NCBI GenBank assembly: GCA_903912795.1
Contig: CAIWIS010000144.1
Span: 1-6,251 of the forward strand
DNA length: 6,251 bases
Direction of reading: 5' to 3'
From: an uncultured Bacteroidales bacterium
GTDB taxonomy: Bacteria > Bacteroidota > Bacteroidia > Bacteroidales > Paludibacteraceae
Positions 1 to 6,251 of this stretch are shown one piece after another. The position numbers were made by a program, and so were the translations under genes. Each line of letters begins with the position of its first letter. The stretch's first letter is position 1. The notes beneath the pieces are model-generated. The model was not told where the DNA came from. It saw nothing but the letters and a program-made list of their open reading frames with translations, and made no database searches.

Positions 1-3000
1 CTGATTTCTCAAGATGTAAATCAAGATAATATTAATGATGTGATTATAATTTACAATAGTTTCTCCAAACCAGGAGAGTCTTATGCTCCAGGATATATAA
101 TCTATAATGGTAGTTCTACTGGGCTTAGCTATTTAGATAGCGGGTTTTTCCCAGATGAGTCATTTAATATAATGCAAATTGGTAATTTTGAAGCTAATGG
201 CAAGCCAATTATTGTAGGTTTAAATAAATATAGTACAACTGGTTATGTGTTTCCAAAACAAGACCATGTGATTTACACTAGCTGTGGAACATGGGGGCAA
301 TATATAAAAAACAATGTAAAATTTAAAACAGCAGATTTTAATGGCGATGGGATTAGTGATATTTTATCACAATCGCCTACTTCACATGAATGGGTAATTT
401 TAGAGAATAAGAGAGATTTTACTGTTACACCCACATTGGTGAATATTGATATACATGAGGCCTGGAATGTATATGATGGTGAAAATTACGAAATATACCC
501 TATCGATTATAACGGTGATGGTTTATCTGACTTGATATTAGGAGATGAAACTTGTAAAAATGGAGGATTTTTAAATCTTGCAAAAGTATACGATTATACA
601 ACGTGGTATTGTTATAAGAACTTAGGTAATGGCAACTTTCAACTCGAAAAAACAGACGTTTCAAACAATCGGATTCGTCATACTAATGGAGCAGTAACGG
701 ATATCAACAACGATGGCGTTGCCGATTTAGTATTGCCTATAGGAAGCAGCTTTAAAGCATTTACCAAGCCCAGTGCAAACAGAGCCTCATTAGTAACAGG
801 CCTGACTGATGGTATGGGGCGAAGTGTGAGCTATGTTTACACCAACTATGCAAACTTTAATACTGATGCTACCAATATAAGCGATGTCCAGAATTTGAAC
901 GCACCATTATTAGTTGCCAATTCGATAACCAATGTAGATGGTAAGGCCATTACGTATACCTACGAAAAGGCAAAGGTACATACCCGTGGCAAGGGAATGC
1001 TTGGATTTGGTGTAGTTACTGTAAAAAATCAGACTGATAATGCTCAGATTAGCACCGAATACGAGATTAACCCGACCTATTATGGTGTAAGTCAGAATAC
1101 ACAGACCATAAAAGATTATAGCGGCACAACCACTTTATCCACTAGCACGCAAACTAACGATGTAAAAGTAGTAGATGCAGCCCGTAAACGCTATATACCT
1201 ACCGTTACAGCGCAAACAACGACAGACAATGTGAAAAATCTAACACAGAGTAGTTCGGCTATTTTCGACAACTTTGGAAATGCTACATCGCAAACCACCA
1301 TTGCGGGCGACGATAATGATAAAATAACCACTATTGTAGAAACCGACTATAAAGTCCGCACAGGCGGAACAGTAGAGTATCTGCCCGAAACGGTAACCAC
1401 CACACGCAAGAAGTCAGGAGAAACGGATGTAGTACGTACCGTTGCATATGATTACAATGACAATGGAAAGTTGACAAAAGAAACGAAAGACCCGGCTGAT
1501 GTAAACAAGTTAATAACAGAATACAAAGACTTCGACACATGGGGACATCCTTGTACGGTAGAAGTATCGATAACAGGTAAGCCCGTTCGTAAATCAACAA
1601 TGGCTTATACCCCCTCGGGCTACTTTGTGGCAAATAAAACCAATCATTTGCTCGAAGCTACTTCGTATGTGTGGGATGAAGCATTATGCTTGCTAAAGTC
1701 CGAAACCGACCACAGTGGAACAACCACTTACAGTTACGATGCCTGGAACAAACCGCTTATGGTAACCTATCCTGAAGGTTATCGCAAAGGAACAGCCGTG
1801 CAATGGGCTGCAGGAGCTGTGCCGGGTGCAGTGTATTATACTTATGAGGAAACCAAAGGCTCATCGCCGGTATGGACATGGTACAATACCCTTGGGCAGG
1901 AAGTGCGTAAAGATTACTATGGGTTGAACGAAAAGAAAATATGTGTATCGACCGAATACAATGCCAAAAAGCAAGTATACCAAGTATCCGATCCGTACTT
2001 CGAAACCGAATCGGCCAGTAAAACATGGGCAGCTACTTATACTTACGATAGTTATGGGCGACCACAAACAGTAACAACTTCACGTGATGTAAGCACTATG
2101 GCTTACAATGTCCGTGTGGAAAGTGTAAGCCGAACTGTCACAGGAGAAACAACTCCATTCTTTACTTCGTCCAAAGAACTCAACAGTGCCGGTTTGCTAA
2201 AAACAAGTACTGAGAATGGTAAATCCGTTAGCTTTACTTATTATCCAAGTGGCTTAACAAAAACAACTACACCTCAGGGAGGACAGGCATTAAGTATGGA
2301 GTATAACCTGCAAGGACAACGCAAGAAATTAGTTGACCCCGATGCGGGAGAGGTGCTTACTACTTATAATGGTTTTGGAGAATTAACCGAAGAAAAGCAA
2401 AAAGTACATACTAGTCAATATATTGTTACCACCAACAATTACAACAACAACGGTACTATCAACAACATTGTGCGCAATGGCGAAACGACAACATATACTT
2501 ATGGTGACCCAAGCCACAAAGGTCGTCCAACCAGTATAAGTATTGCTAATAAGCACACCCGATCATTTTATTACGACGGTTTTGATAGACTTTATTATTC
2601 CGTCGAAGAAATTGAGAACGTAAATTCATTTGGTACCTATTATGAATACGACATGTATGGCAGGGAAACTGCCAAGCAATATCCTTCGTATTACACGGTT
2701 TATAATACCTACGACAAATATGGAAACCTAACCGAAGTAAAGGACGGAAGCAACCGACCAATATGGAAAGCGGTAGCCGAGAATGCACGCGGACAAATAA
2801 CACAGGAACGCAAAGGCAATTACGATACTTACTATGGTTTCGACAATAGAGGATTGCCTAGCTATAATATTTCAGGAAATGCAATTGATATGTACTATTA
2901 TTTTAACAATAAGGGTAATCTGCAATACAGAGCCGACAATAATGGTAATGAAGAAACTTTTGTTTACGACACAAACGATAGGTTAACCAATTGGAATGTA

Positions 3001-4686
3001 ACTGCAGGAGATGGTGATTACTCCAAAAACAATGCTTTGACATACGACCCTGCTACAGGCACTATCAGCAGCAAAACCGATATAGGTGATTTTAAATATG
3101 GCACAGCAAACAACGAGCAGGGAGCGGTAAACCCCAATCCGGGACCACATGCACTTACTTCGGTAGCAGGACCGCTTACCTCATTACAGTCTCAGACATT
3201 AAATGTTACTTATACCGATTTTAAAAAGATAGCCACTCTTCACGAAGGAAGTAAAGATTATGTGCTTACGTATGGTGTTGACGACCAACGCCGAAAATCG
3301 GAGTATTATGCCAATGGTATACTGCAAGGTGCACCTACACTTACCCGTTATTATCTGGGCGATTACGAAGAAGAGATAGATGCACTTGGAAATGTAAAAC
3401 AAATCCATTATCTTAGCGGCGCGATAATGATAACTACCATTACACCTTCGTGGGAATACGAGGAGCATTTGTATTATAGTTATACCGATTATCAGGGTTC
3501 TTTGATAGCACTGACCGATGAAAGTGGAACTGTAGTGGAACGCTACGCCTACGACCCATGGGGAGCACGCCGTAATCCTGATAACTGGACAGAAAGCGAC
3601 ACACGCACTTCGTGGATAGTAAACCGTGGTTACACAGGGCATGAGCACCTCGATGCTTTTGGCATTATCAATATGAACGGGCGCGTTTACGATCCACTAA
3701 TGGCTATGTTCTTTAGCCCTGATCCAGTTTTGGATGGAAATAATTGGTTATCTTATAATCGATATGGTTACTGCATGGGTAATCCATTTAAGTACACTGA
3801 TCCGAGTGGGGAGTTTCCTTGGTTAATAGTTGGATTAGCTATTTCATCTGGTATTTCTTACTTATCTGGTGTTAGAGATACAGGATGGAGTAACTGGACA
3901 CCCCAATGGAGTGGTGTGCTTGGATATTCATCAACAGGTGGCTTTTATTTAGGTATCTCAACCAATGGTGGTGCTCAGTTTTCAAACTTTGGACTTAATA
4001 GTACTGGTTTTACTGCGGGTGCTACAATAAATGGCGTTACCAATATGGAGCAAATTAATTGTGCTCCATTAAACAATGCTGTGGTATGGACGGTTGGAGC
4101 TTATGATTATTATTCTGATTGGGATGCAGTACAGAGAGACCTGACTGACTGGGATGCTTGGCAAGATGCAATACCTGTATGGGGATCTTCTAGACAAGCT
4201 GGTTATGCTCTTAATCAGGGTGAGTATCTTAGTGCGGCTCAGTACTTTGGACTGGGACTATTTGAGATGTTTACTCTCGGCATAGGATCTGAATATGCTA
4301 TGGGTGCAAAGTCTTCAATGACTTCGAGCATACCCAAAAGAGTATATACAGCCGTGCCTATTGAACAAGGAGGTGGGTTTACTTCGAAAATTGTTGAAGG
4401 GGCTGCAAAGGGTGGAGCTAACGCAATAGAACAGGTTGCAGTACACGGAAACTCACTAAAGAGCCTTAAACCTACTTGGGGTTATAAACTTTATTCTGCT
4501 GATGGCACTTTTTTAAAGAATGGTATTACATCGAAGTTAGTTCCTCAATCAAGATATACAAGGGCTTTTATGTCCGATAAGATTATGGTTCCAATTGAGC
4601 AATTTCCTAACAGGCTTGGAGCTTGGCAATGGGAGTTTCAACAAAATCAAATCTTACGAGGCCCATTAAATTTAAATATGCACTAA
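1..4686 (+). CDS. RHS/YD-repeat polymorphic toxin with TcB-like N-terminal region, 5'-truncated by the window edge
   Basis: The frame is open from base 1 and stops with TAA at 4684-4686, giving at least 1561 residues (numbered from base 1). FG-GAP/VCBS-type calcium-loop motifs (DxNxDxxxD) begin at residues 5, 112, 169 and 234, with a degenerate one near 62, so blades of a beta-propeller like the SpvB/TcB N-terminus are likely. Residues 260-365 (GLTDGMGRSVSYVY, LGFGVVTV) resemble the TcB middle region. YD repeats run from about 480 to 1180, for example YDYNDNG at 483, YTYDSYGR near 680, YEYDMYGR at 881 and YDKYGN at 904. They are followed by the RHS core (1160-1270), a pre-toxin linker and a nuclease-like tip. 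In this family the YD repeats build a hollow shell that holds the toxic C-terminus until delivery. A GTG at 40 is not the start, because it lies inside the first VCBS motif. No C-terminal T9SS sorting domain is seen. The product class is secure; the export route is unknown. Confidence 0.95.
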   Translation: MISQDVNQDNINDVIIIYNSFSKPGESYAPGYIIYNGSSTGLSYLDSGFFPDESFNIMQIGNFEANGKPIIVGLNKYSTTGYVFPKQDHVIYTSCGTWGQYIKNNVKFKTADFNGDGISDILSQSPTSHEWVILENKRDFTVTPTLVNIDIHEAWNVYDGENYEIYPIDYNGDGLSDLILGDETCKNGGFLNLAKVYDYTTWYCYKNLGNGNFQLEKTDVSNNRIRHTNGAVTDINNDGVADLVLPIGSSFKAFTKPSANRASLVTGLTDGMGRSVSYVYTNYANFNTDATNISDVQNLNAPLLVANSITNVDGKAITYTYEKAKVHTRGKGMLGFGVVTVKNQTDNAQISTEYEINPTYYGVSQNTQTIKDYSGTTTLSTSTQTNDVKVVDAARKRYIPTVTAQTTTDNVKNLTQSSSAIFDNFGNATSQTTIAGDDNDKITTIVETDYKVRTGGTVEYLPETVTTTRKKSGETDVVRTVAYDYNDNGKLTKETKDPADVNKLITEYKDFDTWGHPCTVEVSITGKPVRKSTMAYTPSGYFVANKTNHLLEATSYVWDEALCLLKSETDHSGTTTYSYDAWNKPLMVTYPEGYRKGTAVQWAAGAVPGAVYYTYEETKGSSPVWTWYNTLGQEVRKDYYGLNEKKICVSTEYNAKKQVYQVSDPYFETESASKTWAATYTYDSYGRPQTVTTSRDVSTMAYNVRVESVSRTVTGETTPFFTSSKELNSAGLLKTSTENGKSVSFTYYPSGLTKTTTPQGGQALSMEYNLQGQRKKLVDPDAGEVLTTYNGFGELTEEKQKVHTSQYIVTTNNYNNNGTINNIVRNGETTTYTYGDPSHKGRPTSISIANKHTRSFYYDGFDRLYYSVEEIENVNSFGTYYEYDMYGRETAKQYPSYYTVYNTYDKYGNLTEVKDGSNRPIWKAVAENARGQITQERKGNYDTYYGFDNRGLPSYNISGNAIDMYYYFNNKGNLQYRADNNGNEETFVYDTNDRLTNWNVTAGDGDYSKNNALTYDPATGTISSKTDIGDFKYGTANNEQGAVNPNPGPHALTSVAGPLTSLQSQTLNVTYTDFKKIATLHEGSKDYVLTYGVDDQRRKSEYYANGILQGAPTLTRYYLGDYEEEIDALGNVKQIHYLSGAIMITTITPSWEYEEHLYYSYTDYQGSLIALTDESGTVVERYAYDPWGARRNPDNWTESDTRTSWIVNRGYTGHEHLDAFGIINMNGRVYDPLMAMFFSPDPVLDGNNWLSYNRYGYCMGNPFKYTDPSGEFPWLIVGLAISSGISYLSGVRDTGWSNWTPQWSGVLGYSSTGGFYLGISTNGGAQFSNFGLNSTGFTAGATINGVTNMEQINCAPLNNAVVWTVGAYDYYSDWDAVQRDLTDWDAWQDAIPVWGSSRQAGYALNQGEYLSAAQYFGLGLFEMFTLGIGSEYAMGAKSSMTSSIPKRVYTAVPIEQGGGFTSKIVEGAAKGGANAIEQVAVHGNSLKSLKPTWGYKLYSADGTFLKNGITSKLVPQSRYTRAFMSDKIMVPIEQFPNRLGAWQWEFQQNQILRGPLNLNMH
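3472..3813 (+). other. RHS-associated core domain with DPxG processing motif (within the RHS protein)
   Basis: Residues 1160-1271 of the large protein carry the conserved RHS-associated core: YTDYQGSLIALTDESG, then RYAYDPWGARR, then RGYTGHEHLDAFGIINMNGR, then YDPLMAMFFSPDP, and finally NRYGYCMGNPFKYTDPSG ending at Gly1270. In characterised RHS and TcC proteins the aspartates of this region drive autoproteolytic release of the variable tip inside the shell. The candidates here are Asp1241 and Asp1267. The residues after DPSG are EFPW, where many proteobacterial proteins have Leu directly after the Gly. The place of any cleavage is therefore inferred from family knowledge. The usual GRFLSPDP reads MAMFFSPDP here, a variant I associate with Bacteroidota. 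Confidence 0.9.
3814..4440 (+). other. Hydrophobic and pre-toxin linker between RHS core and toxin tip (within the RHS protein)
   Basis: Residues 1272-1480 start with a hydrophobic stretch (about 1273-1289, WLIVGLAISSGISYLSG) that could insert in or thread through a membrane. A Gly/Ser/Thr/Asn-rich, probably beta-rich part follows (about 1290-1360). Then comes a Trp/Asp-rich segment with DWDA at 1373 and 1383, and AIPVWGSSRQAGYALNQGEY at about 1390-1409, before another hydrophobic helix (about 1414-1430). IPVxG followed by AGYAL and a hydrophobic helix resembles pre-toxin regions seen between core and toxin in polymorphic toxins. I cannot assign a named family. A role in tip translocation or packaging is inferred from position only. 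Confidence 0.5.
4441..4683 (+). other. C-terminal toxin tip, probable GIY-YIG (Tox-URI-like) nuclease domain (within the RHS protein)
   Basis: The last 81 residues (1481-1561) begin with VHGNSLKS, a lead-in I associate with Bacteroidota RHS tips. The pattern fits the GIY-YIG superfamily. GYKLY (1494-1498) stands for the GIY strand, and NGITS (1507-1511) about ten residues later stands for the YIG strand. Arg1518 or Arg1521 is the candidate catalytic arginine, Glu1545 in WQWEFQQNQ the metal-binding glutamate, and Asn1557 in GPLNLN the supporting polar residue. The order and spacing (G to R 10, R to E 27, E to N 12) suit a compact member such as the URI-type toxins described among polymorphic toxins. 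Neither the GIY nor the YIG triplet is exact, so the call rests on pattern. The expected action is cleavage of nucleic acid in the target cytoplasm. Confidence 0.6.
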
Positions 4687-4689
4687 GAG

Positions 4690-5130
4690 ATGAATGATAA
4701 TATTTTTGGATGTTTTTTAAAAATTGGATTTGACCCAAAATTAAGTGGGCAAGATGCAATTGATTTAGCCAATACGTTTAGAGTTTATGTGTGGGGAGAA
4801 AAAGGGTTTTGTAATACTTTAAAAATGTTGAAACACGAGGACTATGGTGAGGATTTAATTTTGGCATTGTTTGAGTTCTATGTTAAGCCACTTCCAGCAG
4901 AGGTGCAAGCCTTAAAGGAAGTAGGGAGTTACAGGAAAAATGAGAAATCAATCGGCATCCCAATCATTGTAACCGATGAAAACTTCTTTAATAAGTCCGA
5001 AGAAGGGCGGTACAGCTTTTTAAAGCAGTCAGTTTTACAGAAATTAGATTTACTTGCAGAAGTAGTAAAGAAGAAAAAATTGGATACCAAAATGGATTTG
5101 CTCAAAGTAGATTTACAAAATCTTCTATAA
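4690..5130 (+). CDS. Probable cognate immunity protein for the RHS toxin tip
   Basis: This 146-residue protein starts at ATG 4690, three bases after the toxin stop, so the two are almost certainly co-transcribed and may be translationally coupled. The next in-frame Met is residue 46, which makes this start the natural choice; only a weak purine run (AAGAG) precedes it. There is no signal peptide or membrane segment, so it should be cytoplasmic, as fits an inhibitor of a nuclease. The N-terminal half is mixed (about residues 1-65). A central segment YRKNEKSIGIPIIVTDENFF (81-100) leads into a Lys/Leu-rich, probably helical C-terminus with VVKKKKLDTKMDLL (125-138). The size, position and adjacency are classic for polymorphic-toxin immunity genes. 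I do not recognise the Imm family with certainty. Neutralisation of the adjacent tip is inferred from gene order. Confidence 0.75.
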   Translation: MNDNIFGCFLKIGFDPKLSGQDAIDLANTFRVYVWGEKGFCNTLKMLKHEDYGEDLILALFEFYVKPLPAEVQALKEVGSYRKNEKSIGIPIIVTDENFFNKSEEGRYSFLKQSVLQKLDLLAEVVKKKKLDTKMDLLKVDLQNLL

Positions 5131-5142
5131 TATCCTGTCCAA

Positions 5143-5322
5143 CCCTGCTCGGCGTAGTTTGTAAAATGCAAATGGCTCGGCGAAGTCTCTTTAGCTACGC
5201 TGATTTCCAATTGACTTCGTTTCCGATTATATCGGAACAAGCTCGGTGGGAAGCAAGGCTCACCGCAAAGCGGCATGTGCCACCAGCCTTGTAAATTTTA
5301 AAATATAATATTTAAAGCGGGT
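5143..5322 (+). repeat. Structured intergenic repeat, copy 1 (long form, about 180 bp)
   Basis: The element starts 13 bases after the immunity stop. Its left arm (5143-5192) matches 6111-6160 at 49 of 50 bases. Its right arm (5252-5291) matches 6178-6217 with one mismatch, followed by a shared AT-rich tract (AATATAATATT at 5302-5312). The 59 bases between the arms are unique to this copy. GCTCGG occurs three times (5147, 5175, 5241). Several stems are possible: CGAAGTC (5181-5187) with GACTTCG (5213-5219); TTCCGAT (5221-5227) with ATCGGAA (5231-5237); CCGC (5263-5266) with GCGG (5270-5273); and CAAGGCT (5254-5260) with AGCCTTG (5285-5291). Its outer ends can pair as ACCC (5142-5145) with GGGT (5319-5322). 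It could be a mobile or recombination element, a structured RNA or a terminator. An open frame of 42 codons (5166-5294) crosses it. Confidence 0.85.
5254..5300 (+). terminator. Possible terminator-like hairpin after the toxin-immunity pair
   Basis: CAAGGCT at 5254-5260 pairs fully with AGCCTTG at 5285-5291 and encloses a small CCGC-AAA-GCGG hairpin. It is followed by TAAATTTTAA. The T-run is short and interrupted and the stem is branched, so this is a weak intrinsic terminator at best. It is part of the repeat, and its equivalent in copy 2 (6180-6217) keeps the outer six pairs. Ending the toxin-immunity transcript is a guess from position. Confidence 0.25.
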
Positions 5323-5415
5323 GGTAAGCTGTAAAATACACAAAAGAAAAAGAAAAGACAAGAAACTATATAATTAAATTCAAAAAAATAATTAATAACA
5401 AATCAAAAAGAAAAA
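5323..5415 (+). promoter_or_regulatory. A-rich leader of the beta-barrel gene
   Basis: This 93-base stretch is almost all A and T on the sense strand, with long A runs up to the ATG at 5416. There is no Shine-Dalgarno. A-rich leaders of this kind take the place of SD sites in many Bacteroidota genes. I looked for the TTTG / TAnnTTTG promoter pair of this phylum and found no convincing match, so the transcription start is unknown and may lie in or near the upstream repeat. Confidence 0.35.
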
Positions 5416-6006
5416 ATGAAAAAAACTATTATTCTAGTATTTATTGTTTGTTTACCCATATTAAGCAATGCGCAGGTAAGTTCTTATATTATTGGTGGAA
5501 CAAGTCATGGAATTATTATTGGCGAAGCAATTCAACCGGGATATAATCTTGGAGTTTTATTTGACTTTCCATTTTCAAAATCTTGGAGCTTTCAGTCTGG
5601 TTTAAATTTTAACTCAGTATCAACTGATAGCAAAAAAAATATTATGGAATATGTTGTAAATCACCCACAGACATTTAACGCTGGGAAATTATCTAATTAC
5701 AGTTTCTTAGAAATTCCCGCAACAATATCAACGAATATAAAATTATCCGAAGTTAGCAAAATGAAATTTAATGCAGGTGGTTATTTTTCAATTTTCACAG
5801 GAGGAAAATCAATTTTTAGAGGTTCAAATGGTTACTATGATTACGTTGAACTTCCAACATATTCATTCCCAGTTGGTGGCGGATTTTTATTTGGAACAGG
5901 AATAGAAATAAACAAAATATATTTGGGAATAGAAGCCAATTTCAATATTCCAGACGGAAATAAACCAAATACGGTTTTAAAATCAAAATTAGGTATTAGA
6001 TTCTAA
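5416..6006 (+). CDS. Small outer-membrane beta-barrel protein with signal peptide
   Basis: The product is 196 residues. It begins MKKTIILVFIVCLPILSNAQ, a clear Sec signal peptide with a likely cut after Ala19 (SNA before Gln20). The mature part alternates aromatic and small polar residues (GYNLGVLFDFPF, SWSFQSGLNFN, MKFNAGGYFSIFTGG, FPVGGGFLFGTGIEI) and ends in LGIRF with a terminal Phe, all typical of an eight- to ten-strand outer-membrane barrel. It resembles the generic PorT-like/OMP_b-brl proteins common in Bacteroidota, whose individual roles are mostly unknown. The gene stands alone, is very AT-rich, and is bracketed by the two repeat copies, which suggests it was acquired or moves as a unit. 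No link to the RHS toxin is shown by sequence. A surface role in defence or in toxin uptake is possible but unsupported. Confidence 0.85.
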   Translation: MKKTIILVFIVCLPILSNAQVSSYIIGGTSHGIIIGEAIQPGYNLGVLFDFPFSKSWSFQSGLNFNSVSTDSKKNIMEYVVNHPQTFNAGKLSNYSFLEIPATISTNIKLSEVSKMKFNAGGYFSIFTGGKSIFRGSNGYYDYVELPTYSFPVGGGFLFGTGIEINKIYLGIEANFNIPDGNKPNTVLKSKLGIRF

Positions 6007-6109
6007 AAATTACACTTTCAATAGTATAGAAAAGAATCTAACAAATAAAAAGTTGTTGTTATTCGTTATACATTTTTGGCATTGAGCAAATAAGAATTAT
6101 TGAAACAAA
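6007..6109. other. AT-rich spacer with no recognised feature
   Basis: This is the spacer between the barrel gene stop and repeat copy 2. It is AT-rich and contains no open frame of note and no strong hairpin next to the stop codon. I see no function in it. Confidence 0.5.
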
Positions 6110-6248
6110 CCCCTGCTCGGCGTAGTTTGTAAAATGCAAATGGCTCGGCCAAGTCTCTTTGACTTAGTCGTATGGGTAGCAAGGCTCACCGCAAAGCGGC
6201 ATGTGCCACCTGCCTTGCATATTATAATATAATATTAAAAACGGGGTT
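6110..6248 (+). repeat. Structured intergenic repeat, copy 2 (short form, about 140 bp)
   Basis: This copy is in direct orientation relative to copy 1 and starts about 100 bases after the barrel gene's stop. The left arm (6111-6160) and right arm (6178-6217) are near-identical to copy 1, but only 17 bases separate them, against 59 in copy 1. AAGTC (6151-6155) pairs with GACTT (6161-6165), keeping the copy-1 stem with a much shorter loop. CAAGGC (6180-6185) pairs with GCCTTG (6212-6217), and CCGC-AAA-GCGG is retained. The ends can pair as AACCCC (6108-6113) with GGGGTT (6243-6248). The window ends just after, so the right limit is not certain. The shared AT-rich block AATATAATATT lies at 6226-6236. 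Confidence 0.85.
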
Positions 6249-6251
6249 AGA

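Noticed and set aside
40..42. GTG as the start of the RHS gene
   Set aside because: The same frame is open back to base 1, and the codons before and including 40 complete a VCBS-type motif (Asp5 to Asp13), so the protein continues upstream of the window.
1331..3648. Five reverse-strand open frames of 68-149 codons inside the RHS gene
   Set aside because: They lie opposite clearly coding YD-repeat sequence, overlap one another in part, have no domain-like composition and are best explained as shadows.
5154..5161. GTAGTTTG in the repeat as a Bacteroidota -7 promoter box
   Set aside because: It is one base short of TAnnTTTG and has no TTTG at the proper distance upstream. It is conserved because the whole arm is conserved.
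5221..5237. The 7-bp perfect hairpin as an intrinsic terminator
   Set aside because: No T-run follows it (next bases CAAGCTCGG), and copy 2 lacks it, so it is better treated as part of the variable middle of the repeat.
4929..5276. Reverse-strand open frame of 115 codons over the immunity gene and repeat copy 1
   Set aside because: It crosses a real gene and the repeat boundary, has no signal of a start region, and reads low-complexity Lys/Phe-rich antisense sequence.
6036..6251. Integron attC site with ATCTAAC (6036-6042) as left end and GTTAGA (6246-6251) as right end
   Set aside because: A six-base inverted match 200 bases apart is easily chance. The left sequence lies outside the conserved repeat, and copy 1 has GGTAAGC instead of GTTRRRY with no matching left box. 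I keep only the weaker folded-site idea.

Overview
The window looks like AT-rich chromosomal DNA from a member of the Bacteroidota, probably Bacteroidales or a relative. The reasons are the wording of the RHS core in the large protein (DPLMAMFFSPDP followed by NRYGYCMGNPFKYTDPSGEF), start codons with no real Shine-Dalgarno but A-rich leaders, and a small signal-peptide beta-barrel gene of a type common in that phylum. I inferred the taxon from these features and did not test it. All genes I accept are on the + strand.

Positions 1-4686 hold the 3' part of a very large RHS/YD-repeat polymorphic toxin. The frame is already open at base 1, so the true start lies upstream. In order, the protein shows FG-GAP/VCBS-like beta-propeller repeats, a TcB-like middle segment, a long YD-repeat shell, the RHS-associated core ending in DPSG, a hydrophobic and pre-toxin linker, and a C-terminal tip of about 80 residues. 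The tip has the spacing of GIY-YIG (URI-type) nuclease toxins. Three bases after its stop comes a 146-residue cytoplasmic protein (4690-5130) in the place expected of the cognate immunity protein. Together they form a toxin-immunity pair: a cocooned nuclease delivered to competitors, and a protector for self and kin.

Downstream (5131-6251) is an accessory region. Two copies of a structured intergenic element (about 5143-5322 and 6110-6248) lie in direct orientation on either side of one gene, a 196-residue secreted outer-membrane beta-barrel protein (5416-6006). The copies are almost identical in two arms, differ in the middle, and can form equivalent stems. This [gene + structured repeat] layout next to a toxin-immunity pair looks like a cassette array. 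It is the least explained part of the window.

No tRNA, rRNA, CRISPR array, transposase, integrase or secretion-system gene is visible. The route of toxin export cannot be judged because the N-terminus is outside the window.
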